A stretch of 64,000 bases of DNA from the NCBI GenBank assembly GCA_022827625.1, contig JAJEIE010000025.1:149485-213484 (forward strand), in the 5' to 3' direction. The translations under genes and the position numbers were made by a program. Origin of the DNA: Candidatus Poribacteria bacterium (GTDB taxonomy: Bacteria; Poribacteria; WGA-4E; WGA-3G). The notes beneath the pieces were generated by a model. That model saw only the letters and a list, made by a program, of their open reading frames with translations, ran no database searches and was not told the origin of the DNA. Shown piece by piece: positions 17,598 to 26,874 of this stretch. Each line of letters begins with the position of its first letter. Positions within the stretch are counted from its first letter, which is position 1.

Positions 17598-19502
17598 TCA
17601 AAATGACGCACCTAAACTGACGTGAATTTTACCTCTCAACAAGGAATCCCCTGCGGCGAGTCCATAGTTCAGTCGTAAAATACCGCCTCTGGATTCAAGC
17701 CTCGCGCCGAATCCGTAACCAACCCGGAGTCTGTCGAAAACAGAAGGGGTCTCCATCAAGGTTACAGCCCCTAAGTCAGTAAAAACGAAAATCTGCGAGT
17801 CAGGTCCGACGAGATACCGATATTCAATATTCGCGTAAACGCGGCGCGGTCCAGAAAACCAGTCTTCATCATATCCACGCAATGTGGTTGCACCGCCAAG
17901 GTAGAAGAGTTCGGTTGGCGGAATATTAACACCCCATGCCGCAGCCCCGTGGAGTTCAACGGCTACCGTCTGTTTCCGCCATGTTGGGAAGTATTGTTGG
18001 AGAGAGAGCCACACCTTTCGGAGCCGAAAGTCGCTCCGGGATACCTCGAAGGCGATGCTGTCGCGCCGACCCCGCGTCGGGTTGAGAAAATAATCGCGAG
18101 TATCACGAGTCAACCGGAATGTGAGGCTATACTTTGTCCCACTATACGGTTGGAGCTCAGTTGATGGTCCAGTAATCGGGGGTTGAACTTCAACGGGGGA
18201 CAGTGTTGTCGGCGGCAGCCCCGTGTTTGGGACATTGATCTGCTTATATCCTAACGTCAGAGTACCCTCAAAGACGCGTCCGAAGTTCGTAATCGCACTG
18301 ATGCTGCTTGAACGTTCTTCAGCGACTGTTCCGCTGTCATTCGGCGGGAAACCCGTAAATTGCTCCCGATCAAGACGCTGCTGTTTGAGTTGTCCGTAGT
18401 CTACACCGATGGTTACCGGTTTGCCGAATATCCACGGTTCCGCGTAACGAAGTCTGAAGATTCTAAGAAGACCGGATTTCCAATAGAGGTTAAACTGCCT
18501 ACCTGTCCCTAACAGATTCGTTTCGCTGGCTTCCAATATGCCGGTCAGCTGCGGTGCCGCGTCGACTTCGGTTTCAGGTGGGGCATATCCGATAACACCG
18601 CTGAGTCGTCCAGTCTTTGCTTCGGTGACCTGGGCGTGAAAATTAATCTTGTCTGCTGTTTCACCCGCCTCCAGCACGTTCGGGTTAATCTGATAGAAAT
18701 ATCCTAAATTGCGCAATCGGCGATAACTCGTGTCGATATTGCGTTGATCGAAACGTTGGTTAGGCTTCACTGGAATTTCCCGAAGGACGGCTCCTGTTTT
18801 CGTTTTCTGGAGACCACTCACTTTGACCTCGCCAATCTGAATTTGCGAGCCTTCACGGATATGTAACTGAAAGTCAACAGTAGCCGTTTCTTGCGAAAGT
18901 TCGATGTCTTTCGGTTCGATTTCAACCTTTGGATAACCATGTTCACTATATAGGGTCTGGACGCGCTCGATGCCGCGTGTGAGTGCCGCTTCTGTAAAAA
19001 GTTTGCCCCGCTTTAAATCGAGTTCATCACGGATTTCATCTTCTGAGAAACGTTGATTTCCCGTAAGTGTCAATGTTCCTGTTCGGATCTGTCTATTTTC
19101 AACAATTTTTACCTTAATTGACACATCTGTTTTGCTTTCCGAGATCGGTGAAACAGTTGGGGTTATCTTGACGAATACCAAACCGTCTGTACGGTATGCA
19201 TCAAGGATACGTTCAAACCCTTCTCTGATTTCTATTTCGGAGTATGCTTTTTCTCTTTGCCATCCGAATAGGTTTGTTAATCTTTTCTCATTTAAGTGCT
19301 TGTTGCCATCAAAACGGAGTTGACGAATATAATAGTACGGTTCGGGCGAGTCGTTCTCTATTTCATTGTTAACAATCGCTTCTTCCGAGTTACTACTCTG
19401 TTTTATGTTATCAGCACTGTATAGTAATTCAGGAGTTCCGATTACACAGAGAAGTAGGCTACCGAGAAGTATAAGGCGTTGTGGAAGTTGGTGTTTGTAC
19501 AT
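17598..19502 (-). CDS. Omp85-family outer-membrane protein with three POTRA domains (TamA/BamA-like)
   Basis: A signal peptide (residues 1-30) is followed by three POTRA-type repeats, at about 55-135, 137-215 and 217-295. A roughly 16-strand beta-barrel completes the protein. The loop-6 motif appears as LGGATTLRGYDEDW. The C-terminal strands (VGYGFGARLESRGGILRLNYG) are typical of the family. At 634 aa with three POTRA domains it is closer to TamA than to BamA (five POTRA). It probably helps insert or secrete outer-membrane proteins. No TamB partner is adjacent. Confidence 0.85.
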   Translation of the reverse strand: MYKHQLPQRLILLGSLLLCVIGTPELLYSADNIKQSSNSEEAIVNNEIENDSPEPYYYIRQLRFDGNKHLNEKRLTNLFGWQREKAYSEIEIREGFERILDAYRTDGLVFVKITPTVSPISESKTDVSIKVKIVENRQIRTGTLTLTGNQRFSEDEIRDELDLKRGKLFTEAALTRGIERVQTLYSEHGYPKVEIEPKDIELSQETATVDFQLHIREGSQIQIGEVKVSGLQKTKTGAVLREIPVKPNQRFDQRNIDTSYRRLRNLGYFYQINPNVLEAGETADKINFHAQVTEAKTGRLSGVIGYAPPETEVDAAPQLTGILEASETNLLGTGRQFNLYWKSGLLRIFRLRYAEPWIFGKPVTIGVDYGQLKQQRLDREQFTGFPPNDSGTVAEERSSSISAITNFGRVFEGTLTLGYKQINVPNTGLPPTTLSPVEVQPPITGPSTELQPYSGTKYSLTFRLTRDTRDYFLNPTRGRRDSIAFEVSRSDFRLRKVWLSLQQYFPTWRKQTVAVELHGAAAWGVNIPPTELFYLGGATTLRGYDEDWFSGPRRVYANIEYRYLVGPDSQIFVFTDLGAVTLMETPSVFDRLRVGYGFGARLESRGGILRLNYGLAAGDSLLRGKIHVSLGASF

Positions 19503-19629
19503 CTATCGTCCCCATTAACCTATTTCATCGTGAAGATATTGTAGCATGGGCAGTATGATGAAGGCAAATAACTATAGCGTACGAAATTTGTTGAGAATCG
19601 AACGTTAGAGGCTTCCGAAAAAGAAAAAC

Positions 19630-19658
19630 TTGATAAAAATTGGAAAATGTGCTATAAT
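19630..19658 (+). promoter_or_regulatory. Sigma70-type promoter for the radical SAM gene
   Basis: TTGATA (19630-19635), a 17-base spacer and TATAAT (19653-19658), about 85 bases before the start codon. It would drive the radical SAM gene and the ABC ATPase behind it. Confidence 0.65.
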
Positions 19659-19742
19659 ATTACTTGGATTGATTAGATTAATAATTTATTCAAAAAAAAT
19701 GGCAATACGTATGATGATATACCCATGCAGGAGTACACGACT

Positions 19743-21746
19743 ATGCCAAATGCACTATTTATTTATCCAAAATTCCCGCCATCGTATTGGGGGTTTAAAT
19801 ACGCTTTAGATTTTCTTGGTAAAGAGTCCTCAATGCCGCCGCTTGGGTTACTAACGATCGCCGGAATGTTTCCCAAGAACTATAACTTAAAGGTTGTAGA
19901 TCTTAATATTGAGCCACTCACCGATGCACATATTCAGTGGGCAGATGTTGCCTTGACATCGACGATGATTGTTCAAAAAGCGTCGCTTTATGAAGTGGCA
20001 GAACGCTGCAACCGAGCAGGCGTCCCGATTATCTCGGGCGGCCCGCATCCTACCTCGTATTACGATAATATTAAAGCGGAAACTGACGCTACGATTAACC
20101 ATTTTCTCTTCGGTGAAGTTGAGGAGTTTTTTGAGGATTTTTTGACCGATTTTGAGAGCGGTGCTGCGAAAGAGGTTTATCGCGAAACTCGAAAACCCGA
20201 TATTACAAAAGCCCCATTGCCACGCTACGACCTTATTGATGTTAACGCATACGGGTCAATGGCACTCCAGTTCTCGCGGGGTTGCCCCTTCAATTGCGAA
20301 TTCTGTGATATTACAAAATTATTTGGGCGTGTCCCACGCACAAAAGACAATGAGCAGATGCTTACTGAGTTTGAACTTCTCTATAAACTCGGTTGGCAGG
20401 GCGCAATGTTTGTTGTTGATGACAACTTTATCGGTAATAAACGCGACGCGATGCGCTTGCTGCCCGCTGTTCGCAAATGGCAGGAAGAACGTCAATTTCC
20501 CTTCTCACTCTATACCGAAGCCAGCGTGAACCTCGTTGAAATCCCTGAAATGCTCGACGCAATGAGTGATGCAGGTTTTAACATGGTGTTCCTCGGCATT
20601 GAAAGCCCTAATGACGACGCGCTAATTAGTACTTCCAAAGGGCAGAACACGAGCAAAGAAGAGGATGCCGGCAGTTACCTGTTACAAGCCGTTAGGAAGA
20701 TACAGAGCAAAGGGATGGAGGTTACAGGTGGCTTCATCATCGGACTTGATGGTGATACGGAGTTTGATTCGCATATCCGGTTTATTCAAGAAGCCGGTAT
20801 TCCGATGGCGATGGCGGGTTTGCTTACGGCACTAAAGGAGACGGACCTCTGGCACCGATTAAAACGTGAAGATCGGTTGCTTGGGGAGTCCAGCGGAAAT
20901 CAGACCGACATGACCCTTAATTTTGTACCGGAAATGCCGCGTCAGAAGCTCCTTCAAGAGTATCGGCGGGTCGTATCAACACTCTATGATCCGACCTTGA
21001 AGAACTATTTCGCCCGATGTTTGAAACTACTTGAGCACATGCCCAAAACCCAGCACAATGTCAGGTCGATTCAGATGATAGAAGTCCGCGCATTTATCGA
21101 ATCAATCCGAAAGCAACTTTTCTCAAAACAAGGTTTGGAGTACGCGCGATTTTTATTCAAGGTGTTAAAAGACTATCGTCCGATGTTCCCAGAAGCTGCC
21201 CGATTGGCAATTATGGGTTACCATCTTGAGAAAATAACACGTCATACGGTTGCTGTTGAAGATTTCAGAAACTTCTTGGCACATGAAATGGAGACCTTTA
21301 AAGAGAGAATTTCGCAGTTTACACAGGAGCAAGGCGAGTGGATGAACGAGATGCAAAACTATTCGCGGCAACTTTTTGCCCGCGTTAAGAAAGAGTATAA
21401 TGCAATTCACGAGGATTTTCGCTACGCCGCACAGAGCGCACTCACCGGTTTCCAAGAGTCGATGTTCAAGGCGTATTTAGAGGCGGAACTCAGGGCTTTC
21501 AAGGATGCTGCTGGTGCTTTCGCAAAAGCACAGAGTGAGCGTCTCGGCGAATTGCAAGTGTATGTTCATAAACTCCTTGCCCGGGTTCGCGCACAACATG
21601 CGCAACTCTACGATAGTTTCAGACATCACACCGACGATTTGGGTCGCCACACCCAGGAGTCATTTGATGCTTTCCGTGAGTCCATCGCACGGCATTTAGA
21701 GCAACTCTTCGGCTCCGTCCCCGTGCAAATTGAAGGTCTGACTTAA
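19743..21746 (+). CDS. B12-binding-domain radical SAM protein with helical C-terminal extension
   Basis: Residues about 1-140 form a cobalamin-binding-like Rossmann domain. The radical SAM cluster motif CxxxCxxC is in SRGCPFNCEFCDITKLFGR at about 185-200, and a DUF4070-like region follows. The last ~160 residues are a long run of amphipathic helices rich in Phe, Glu and Gln (FKERISQFTQEQGEW and similar units), outside the usual ~500-aa core. ATG 19743 follows AGGAG; an ATG 18 bases earlier is possible. It may be a methyltransferase on an unactivated carbon, since hopanoid methylases have this fold, but the substrate is unknown. Confidence 0.8.
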   Translation: MPNALFIYPKFPPSYWGFKYALDFLGKESSMPPLGLLTIAGMFPKNYNLKVVDLNIEPLTDAHIQWADVALTSTMIVQKASLYEVAERCNRAGVPIISGGPHPTSYYDNIKAETDATINHFLFGEVEEFFEDFLTDFESGAAKEVYRETRKPDITKAPLPRYDLIDVNAYGSMALQFSRGCPFNCEFCDITKLFGRVPRTKDNEQMLTEFELLYKLGWQGAMFVVDDNFIGNKRDAMRLLPAVRKWQEERQFPFSLYTEASVNLVEIPEMLDAMSDAGFNMVFLGIESPNDDALISTSKGQNTSKEEDAGSYLLQAVRKIQSKGMEVTGGFIIGLDGDTEFDSHIRFIQEAGIPMAMAGLLTALKETDLWHRLKREDRLLGESSGNQTDMTLNFVPEMPRQKLLQEYRRVVSTLYDPTLKNYFARCLKLLEHMPKTQHNVRSIQMIEVRAFIESIRKQLFSKQGLEYARFLFKVLKDYRPMFPEAARLAIMGYHLEKITRHTVAVEDFRNFLAHEMETFKERISQFTQEQGEWMNEMQNYSRQLFARVKKEYNAIHEDFRYAAQSALTGFQESMFKAYLEAELRAFKDAAGAFAKAQSERLGELQVYVHKLLARVRAQHAQLYDSFRHHTDDLGRHTQESFDAFRESIARHLEQLFGSVPVQIEGLT

Positions 21747-21753
21747 CGAAACC

Positions 21754-23277
21754 ATGGCATCTATTGCGGTAGAAAACCTCGGTTTCACGTATCCGAGTCG
21801 CCAAATCCGTACACTGCAGGGCATTACCACCCGTGTGCCTTCCGGGGCGTTTGTGCTGCTAACAGGTCCAACAGGATGCGGTAAATCCACATTACTGAGG
21901 ACACTCAACGGTTTAATCCCACACGCTTCGGCGGGGGTGCTTACTGGAAGGGTCCTTCTCAACGGAAAAAATCTCGCCACCCAACCGCTTCCTACGACGT
22001 GCCAACAGGTCGCACTCCTCTTCCAAGACCCTGAAGATCAACTCTTTTGCACTTTAGTTGAAGATGAGATTGCCTTTGGACTCGAAAACCTCAGTTTCTC
22101 GTCTGAAGAGATTAAAGCACGAATTGCTATCGCCTTAGAACAGGTGGGGCTGTCTGGGTTCCAGAATCGGGAAATTTCATCGCTCTCAGGCGGTCAAAAG
22201 CAGCGTGTTGCCCTCGCTGCTATCTGCGCAATGCAACCCCACGTCTTGCTCCTTGATGAACCTACCAGCCATCTTGACCCGAAAGGAACACGCGACATCC
22301 TTGATATCGTCGCGAAGCTCAATAAAGAGATGGGAATAACCGTCATCTTAGCGACCCATCGAACCAGAGAAGTCGCGCCTCTCTGCGATCATGTCTGGTT
22401 AATGGATCGAGGACAACTCGCGCTTGATTTGCCGAAAACGGCAGCGTTTAAAGATTTCGCACCCTATCGACGTTTAGGTGTGCAAGTCCCTGTAGATAAG
22501 GCAACTGCGTCTGATACCCAACCATACCGGCGGACAACTTCTGTCGTCCCATCTTCAAAAAACTTTAATCTAAACATCAATAAACTCCACTTTCGCTATC
22601 CAAATACTGATATGGATGCCGTGCGTGGTATCTCCTGTGATGTCCAACGCGGGGAGGTCTTCGCAATCATGGGTGGGAACGGATCCGGTAAGACGACGTT
22701 GATTCACCTCATCGCAGGTTTGCTGCGTCCATCGGCAGGGGAGGTGGCGATTGCTGGAGTGCCGCGAAAACGTATGAAACTCCACCAATTGGCTGGCGAA
22801 ATCGGTATCGTTTTTCAGAATCCAGACCTACTCCTACAGGCGAAGACTGTTCGCGATGAAGTCGCATTCGGTCCAAAAAACCTGAAGTTTTCAAGAAAAA
22901 TACTTGAAAGTCGGGTCGATCAAACGATCAAACGCTTTGACTTAACAGACCTCGATTCAGAGGCACCCTATGCTCTGTCGCGAGGGCAGCGGCAGCGCAC
23001 TGCTGTCGCCGCAAACTTTTCGCTATATCCAAATATTTTTCTCCTTGACGAACCTACCACCGGTCAGGACGCACAGCACCTCTATCAGTTGATGGACGAA
23101 CTCTGCGATGAAATCCGACGCGAGCATAAAACCCTCGTTTTCGCAACCCATGATACCGATCTCACTTTGAAGTATGCCGATCGCGTTCTCTTGTTATGCG
23201 ATGGACAGGTGATTTTTGATGGCACTCCTGGGAACGCCTTTGCGAACCCGGAACTCTTACAACAAGCAGCATTGTGA
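21754..23277 (+). CDS. Double ABC ATPase (ECF/CbiO-like)
   Basis: Two ATP-binding domains are fused in 507 aa. The first has Walker A GPTGCGKSTLL, signature LSGGQKQR and Walker B LLLDEPTSHLDP. The second has GGNGSGKTTLI, signature LSRGQRQR and FLLDEPTTGQD. This is the layout of energy-coupling-factor importers for vitamins or metal ions. No EcfT or substrate-binding EcfS gene follows, so the membrane partners must lie elsewhere. It begins seven bases after the radical SAM gene and is probably in the same operon. Confidence 0.85.
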   Translation: MASIAVENLGFTYPSRQIRTLQGITTRVPSGAFVLLTGPTGCGKSTLLRTLNGLIPHASAGVLTGRVLLNGKNLATQPLPTTCQQVALLFQDPEDQLFCTLVEDEIAFGLENLSFSSEEIKARIAIALEQVGLSGFQNREISSLSGGQKQRVALAAICAMQPHVLLLDEPTSHLDPKGTRDILDIVAKLNKEMGITVILATHRTREVAPLCDHVWLMDRGQLALDLPKTAAFKDFAPYRRLGVQVPVDKATASDTQPYRRTTSVVPSSKNFNLNINKLHFRYPNTDMDAVRGISCDVQRGEVFAIMGGNGSGKTTLIHLIAGLLRPSAGEVAIAGVPRKRMKLHQLAGEIGIVFQNPDLLLQAKTVRDEVAFGPKNLKFSRKILESRVDQTIKRFDLTDLDSEAPYALSRGQRQRTAVAANFSLYPNIFLLDEPTTGQDAQHLYQLMDELCDEIRREHKTLVFATHDTDLTLKYADRVLLLCDGQVIFDGTPGNAFANPELLQQAAL

Positions 23278-23304
23278 GTTCACGACACTCCTTATTTATA
23301 TCCC

Positions 23305-23334
23305 TTGATAGTTATTATTATAATGTGCTATACT
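23305..23334 (+). promoter_or_regulatory. Promoter of the MNT-HEPN gene
   Basis: TTGATA (23305-23310), an 18-base spacer and TATACT (23329-23334), about 20 bases before the ATG with AAGGAGG. The downstream gene can therefore be expressed separately from the ABC ATPase. Confidence 0.55.
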
Positions 23335-23355
23335 CTTATGAGAAGGAGGTCGCGT

Positions 23356-24144
23356 ATGGTTACTCGACAAGATATTCAAGCCACATGTGATGACATCGTG
23401 CGCGAATTCGCACCGCTCCAAGTGATTCTCTTTGGCTCCTACGCGTATGGTACGCCGACAGAGGACTCAGATGTAGATCTGCTCGTCGTGATGGACGTTC
23501 CGAAATCGGAGTTTACTCGTAAGGCTATTGAGATTCGACAACGAATTTCATACCGCTTCGGGCTGGACCTATTCGTCCGTTCCCCCGAAGAGATTGCATA
23601 TCGTGTCTCATATAACGATTGGTTTCTCCGCGAGATCACCGAAAAAGGGGAAGTACTCCACGGCTCCGATACAGCTTGCAATGTTAAAAACCTACAATTC
23701 ACACATTACGGAACAAATCTTGCCGAAAAGGAGGCGGACTGCATGAATCCGTTGACACTGGAGTGGGTACAGCGGGCTGAAGCCGATTATATCGCTGTGC
23801 AGCAGCTTCTACTGACAGCGAATCCGCTACTACATAATATCATCTGTTTCCATGCACAACAATGTATTGAAAAATATCTTAAGGCGTGGCTACAAGAGGC
23901 GAACATCCGTGCCCCAAGAACGCACAACCTTGAAGAATTGTTGGATTTGATTGTGCAGACTGTCCCCGCCTGGTACCATTGGCAACCTGACTTGAAAATA
24001 ATAACAAAGTATGCAGTTGAGCCTCGCTACCCGGGCGACTCAGCAACAACCGAGAATACCCAACACGCCAGTCATATCTGTAATGAGGTGCGTCAAGCCG
24101 TTCGCACGCAGCTGAAACTCCCGGAAGATGGGATCGAGGCTTAA
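23356..24144 (+). CDS. Fused MNT nucleotidyltransferase-HEPN protein (toxin-antitoxin type)
   Basis: Residues about 1-105 are a minimal nucleotidyltransferase with LFGSYAYGTPTEDSDVD (GS...DxD catalytic motif). Residues about 130-262 are a HEPN domain of the COG2250 type (FHAQQCIEKYLKAWL), with RAPRTH as an Rx4H site. These are usually two adjacent genes whose products form a toxin-antitoxin pair. Here one frame covers both. A strong internal AAAAGGAGG lies eight bases before the in-frame ATG at 23743, so free HEPN protein may also be made. The start at 23356 follows AAGGAGG. Confidence 0.8.
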   Translation: MVTRQDIQATCDDIVREFAPLQVILFGSYAYGTPTEDSDVDLLVVMDVPKSEFTRKAIEIRQRISYRFGLDLFVRSPEEIAYRVSYNDWFLREITEKGEVLHGSDTACNVKNLQFTHYGTNLAEKEADCMNPLTLEWVQRAEADYIAVQQLLLTANPLLHNIICFHAQQCIEKYLKAWLQEANIRAPRTHNLEELLDLIVQTVPAWYHWQPDLKIITKYAVEPRYPGDSATTENTQHASHICNEVRQAVRTQLKLPEDGIEA

Positions 24145-24220
24145 GCTAATACGAAACCTGTGTATGTTGCACAGAAATATTGATTTTCACAGCAACCGCT
24201 TTGCCTAATGGAGAAATTCA

Positions 24221-24697
24221 ATGAAAATAAATTCAACATTCCATGTTTTCGCTTTTTTCATGGCAGTGCTGATGTTCAGTACGCCTTTTGCTATTCTTGC
24301 TCAAGAATCTGCAGAACAGACAGATGTAGTAAACGCCGAATCAGATGCTAAACAAGATGCCAATGCCGATGTGAATAAGTCGTTGTGGATTGGATTAGGC
24401 GGTCTTCTCGCAGGAGTTGTATTGATACACGATTATGCTTGTCTTTTATCTGTAGGGGGTCTCACCGGAACCTATTTCTATCGACCGAATCCTCCTGTTG
24501 AACGACTTATTGGAAAATCACCCGAATATGTTAACGTTTACTCCGAGACTTATAAAAATGAGAGGGCTAAACTTCAAACCCTCTGGTCGACAGCAGGTTG
24601 TGTCGGTGGAGGTGCTGTCATTGCAGGCTTTGCCGTTGTAGGTTTCGTCCGTCTTGGCATAACAGCAAGTCTTAGTGAAAATGGTGAACAAGATTAA
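24221..24697 (+). CDS. Hypothetical membrane protein of the yidD cluster
   Basis: 158 aa with a signal peptide (cleavage near AILAQE) and two hydrophobic segments (about residues 54-84 and 124-150). These bracket a short loop (GKSPEYVNVYSETYKNERAK). I do not recognise a named family. The next gene starts two bases after its stop. The four genes to 26815 look like one envelope operon. Confidence 0.65.
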   Translation: MKINSTFHVFAFFMAVLMFSTPFAILAQESAEQTDVVNAESDAKQDANADVNKSLWIGLGGLLAGVVLIHDYACLLSVGGLTGTYFYRPNPPVERLIGKSPEYVNVYSETYKNERAKLQTLWSTAGCVGGGAVIAGFAVVGFVRLGITASLSENGEQD

Positions 24698-24699
24698 GT

Positions 24700-25428
24700 A
24701 TGCTACAGTTACCGAAAAGCCTCCAATTTTCTATCGTCTTTTCGCTCATATTTCTCTTAGGTCATACGCTCCACGCTTCGCCGTTAAAAACGCTTTCTTT
24801 CGATTTTAAGCGCGAATTAACCGAAAAAGGTGAAACAGGGACCACGGCTGGCACACTCCACTACGATGTCCAAGGGGCACGCGTTGTTGTTGAAATTACC
24901 CAACCACTTAAGCAGATAATGATCGTGAAGAACAAGGTGCTGGAGATTTATTATCCTATAGACAAACAGGCATTCCGTTTTATATCCCAAGGACGGATTC
25001 CACTGCCGTTTGTTGAAACCATCATCCAATCTACGCAAGCCGAGTATGGATTAACGGCAATCGGGTATACTTTAGACAAGCACGATGTTGTGGATGAAGT
25101 GCTTTATACCTATTGGGCACCCCCTAAGGAGGCGAAAGATAAACTTGGTTCCGTCATCTTGGGGATGCGTGATGATCGACTCATTTCAGCGGAGGTTAAA
25201 AACCCAAAAGGACATATCATCGGCAGATCTCATTATGAGGACCACAGTAGGATCGGTACAAATTATATTCCGATGGTTATTACCTCGATCGTGTATGGTG
25301 AAAAGTCTGAAGTGCTTCAGCATGAAAAGGTCGTCTATAGCAACCCACAGGTGAATACACAACATGCAAACGCTATTCTGAATTTTACAATTCCAGAGTC
25401 AGTGGAGGTTCAAGAGATTAAATGGTAA
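24700..25428 (+). CDS. LolA-like outer-membrane lipoprotein carrier-type protein
   Basis: 242 aa with an N-terminal signal peptide. The body follows the LolA pattern: FDFKRELTEKGETGTTAGTLHYD, then an EITQPLKQIMIVKNKVLEIYYP stretch (given in pieces), a beta-rich half-barrel. It probably binds acyl chains or lipid in the periplasm. It overlaps the start of yidD by seven bases, which indicates translational coupling. It may carry lipoproteins, or the whole cluster may serve another lipid task. Confidence 0.6.
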   Translation: MLQLPKSLQFSIVFSLIFLLGHTLHASPLKTLSFDFKRELTEKGETGTTAGTLHYDVQGARVVVEITQPLKQIMIVKNKVLEIYYPIDKQAFRFISQGRIPLPFVETIIQSTQAEYGLTAIGYTLDKHDVVDEVLYTYWAPPKEAKDKLGSVILGMRDDRLISAEVKNPKGHIIGRSHYEDHSRIGTNYIPMVITSIVYGEKSEVLQHEKVVYSNPQVNTQHANAILNFTIPESVEVQEIKW

Positions 25429-25880
25429 ATTATCCTGTTTGTTGTCTTGCGATGTATCGCTTGTTGTTTTTTCTTGCCTTACTCTGTTCATCCTCTGTTA
25501 TTTTTGTCTCACCAGTTTCCGCTGGTGAAGCCGCAGATCTTGCATTCATTCGCAAGTTTAACCCGATGACAATACAGAAGTCCCAAGAAGTTAGCCGCTT
25601 TAATCCGCAGGAAACATCGGAGTTAAAACTCACTGCGACGGGGTTGATACGGTTGTATCAGAAATTCATCTCAAGCCAAGATAGTCCTGCATGCAACTTC
25701 TCACCGACCTGTTCACGCTTCGGTATGGCATGTATACAGGAGTACGGTATGGTGCGTGGCATAGTGCTCGCTGCGGATAGGCTGCTCCGGTGCAACGGTT
25801 CACAATTAGGACATTACCATAAGGATGAAGCGACAGGTAAATACGTTGACCCAATTTCAGGTTACGCAACGCTGAAGTAG
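25422..25880 (+). CDS. yidD: YidD-family membrane-insertion factor with N-terminal extension
   Basis: The C-terminal ~75 residues carry the YidD core: LYQKFISSQDSPACNF, SPTCSRFGM and ADRLLRCN. YidD assists YidC-dependent membrane protein insertion. Unlike the usual ~80-aa protein, this one has about 70 extra N-terminal residues with a signal or anchor segment. That places the domain outside the cytoplasm or ties it to the membrane. The gene overlaps the LolA-like gene by seven bases. ATG 25452 is an alternative start. Confidence 0.8.
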   Translation: MVNYPVCCLAMYRLLFFLALLCSSSVIFVSPVSAGEAADLAFIRKFNPMTIQKSQEVSRFNPQETSELKLTATGLIRLYQKFISSQDSPACNFSPTCSRFGMACIQEYGMVRGIVLAADRLLRCNGSQLGHYHKDEATGKYVDPISGYATLK

Positions 25881-25936
25881 TCCGCCTCTCTGTACGCTTT
25901 AGTTTGGTATCTGGTCGAATACTATCTTCCGTAGCA

Positions 25937-26815
25937 ATGTACAAGCTCTTACTCATGATTTTTCTTACTGTTGTCCTTCTTCCCTTCGCGGCCGCCGAAG
26001 AACCGATTGAATACTATACCCCCGAAAACGTCCATAAATTCGCCGATTTTTTGTATGAACAAGGCGATTACCTCCGCGCCGCAGGTGAATATCAACGCTA
26101 TCTGTTTTATCTTTCCGAAGCATCAGGAGAAAGCGAACAAATTCGATATAAGATTGCCCTCTGCTATCGTTTTGCCGGTGAAAATGAGCAAGCCATTCGG
26201 AATTTTGAAATACTTTTGCGGGCGCGTCCACAGCGTCAATTTGCAAGCCGTGCCTACTATCAGATTGGTGCCACCTATTTTTTGATGGATGAATTTGAGC
26301 AGTCTGCACAGTTTTTAAGTGAAGTGCTACCGCGCATAGTAGATGCCGGGCAACACACCGAAGCCGAGCAACTTATTGGACTCTCTTATCTGATGCAGAA
26401 ACAGTGGTTTGAGGCGGGTGAGATTTTCCAAAAATTGCAGGGATCAGATGTAATCTCCGTTAGAGAAAAGGCATCGGTATATCACAGTTACGCAGAGGCA
26501 GGGACGCATCTGCCCAGTCGCAGCCCATTTTTAGCAGGTGTACTCTCTACAATTGTCCCCGGGGCAGGACGCCTCTATACGGGACGTATCGGTGATGCGC
26601 TGACTTCTCTACTAACTGTGGGTATAGTCGGTTGGCAGGCTTATGACGGTTTCCAAAGAGATGGTCTTTCATCAGTGAAAGGATGGACACTCGGCACGCT
26701 CGGCGGCATCTTCTATGTCGGTAACATTTACGGTTCTGTGGTTTCTGCGCGCGTTTATAACCAAAATGTAGCAGACGAGTTCTTGGCAACCATATTCGTA
26801 GAATTACCGTATTAA
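25937..26815 (+). CDS. TPR protein with C-terminal TM2-like hydrophobic domain
   Basis: A signal peptide begins at 25937; the frame is open to 25904. It is followed by tetratricopeptide repeats (about residues 20-185, for example EQGDYLRAAGEYQRYLF). A hydrophobic C-terminal domain contains LSTIVPGAGRLYTGRIGDAL. A paralogue with the same layout is at 40330. The protein closes the yidD cluster and is probably periplasmic and membrane-attached, with a role in envelope assembly. Function is not established. Confidence 0.7.
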   Translation: MYKLLLMIFLTVVLLPFAAAEEPIEYYTPENVHKFADFLYEQGDYLRAAGEYQRYLFYLSEASGESEQIRYKIALCYRFAGENEQAIRNFEILLRARPQRQFASRAYYQIGATYFLMDEFEQSAQFLSEVLPRIVDAGQHTEAEQLIGLSYLMQKQWFEAGEIFQKLQGSDVISVREKASVYHSYAEAGTHLPSRSPFLAGVLSTIVPGAGRLYTGRIGDALTSLLTVGIVGWQAYDGFQRDGLSSVKGWTLGTLGGIFYVGNIYGSVVSARVYNQNVADEFLATIFVELPY

Positions 26816-26874
26816 AATGGCTATTTAAAACCGTCAGCAGTCAGTAGCGGACGTATTAGCATGTTAATCCTTAG

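Noticed and set aside
21754..23277. Complete ECF vitamin transporter
   Set aside because: Only the fused ATPase is present; no EcfT or EcfS gene is adjacent.
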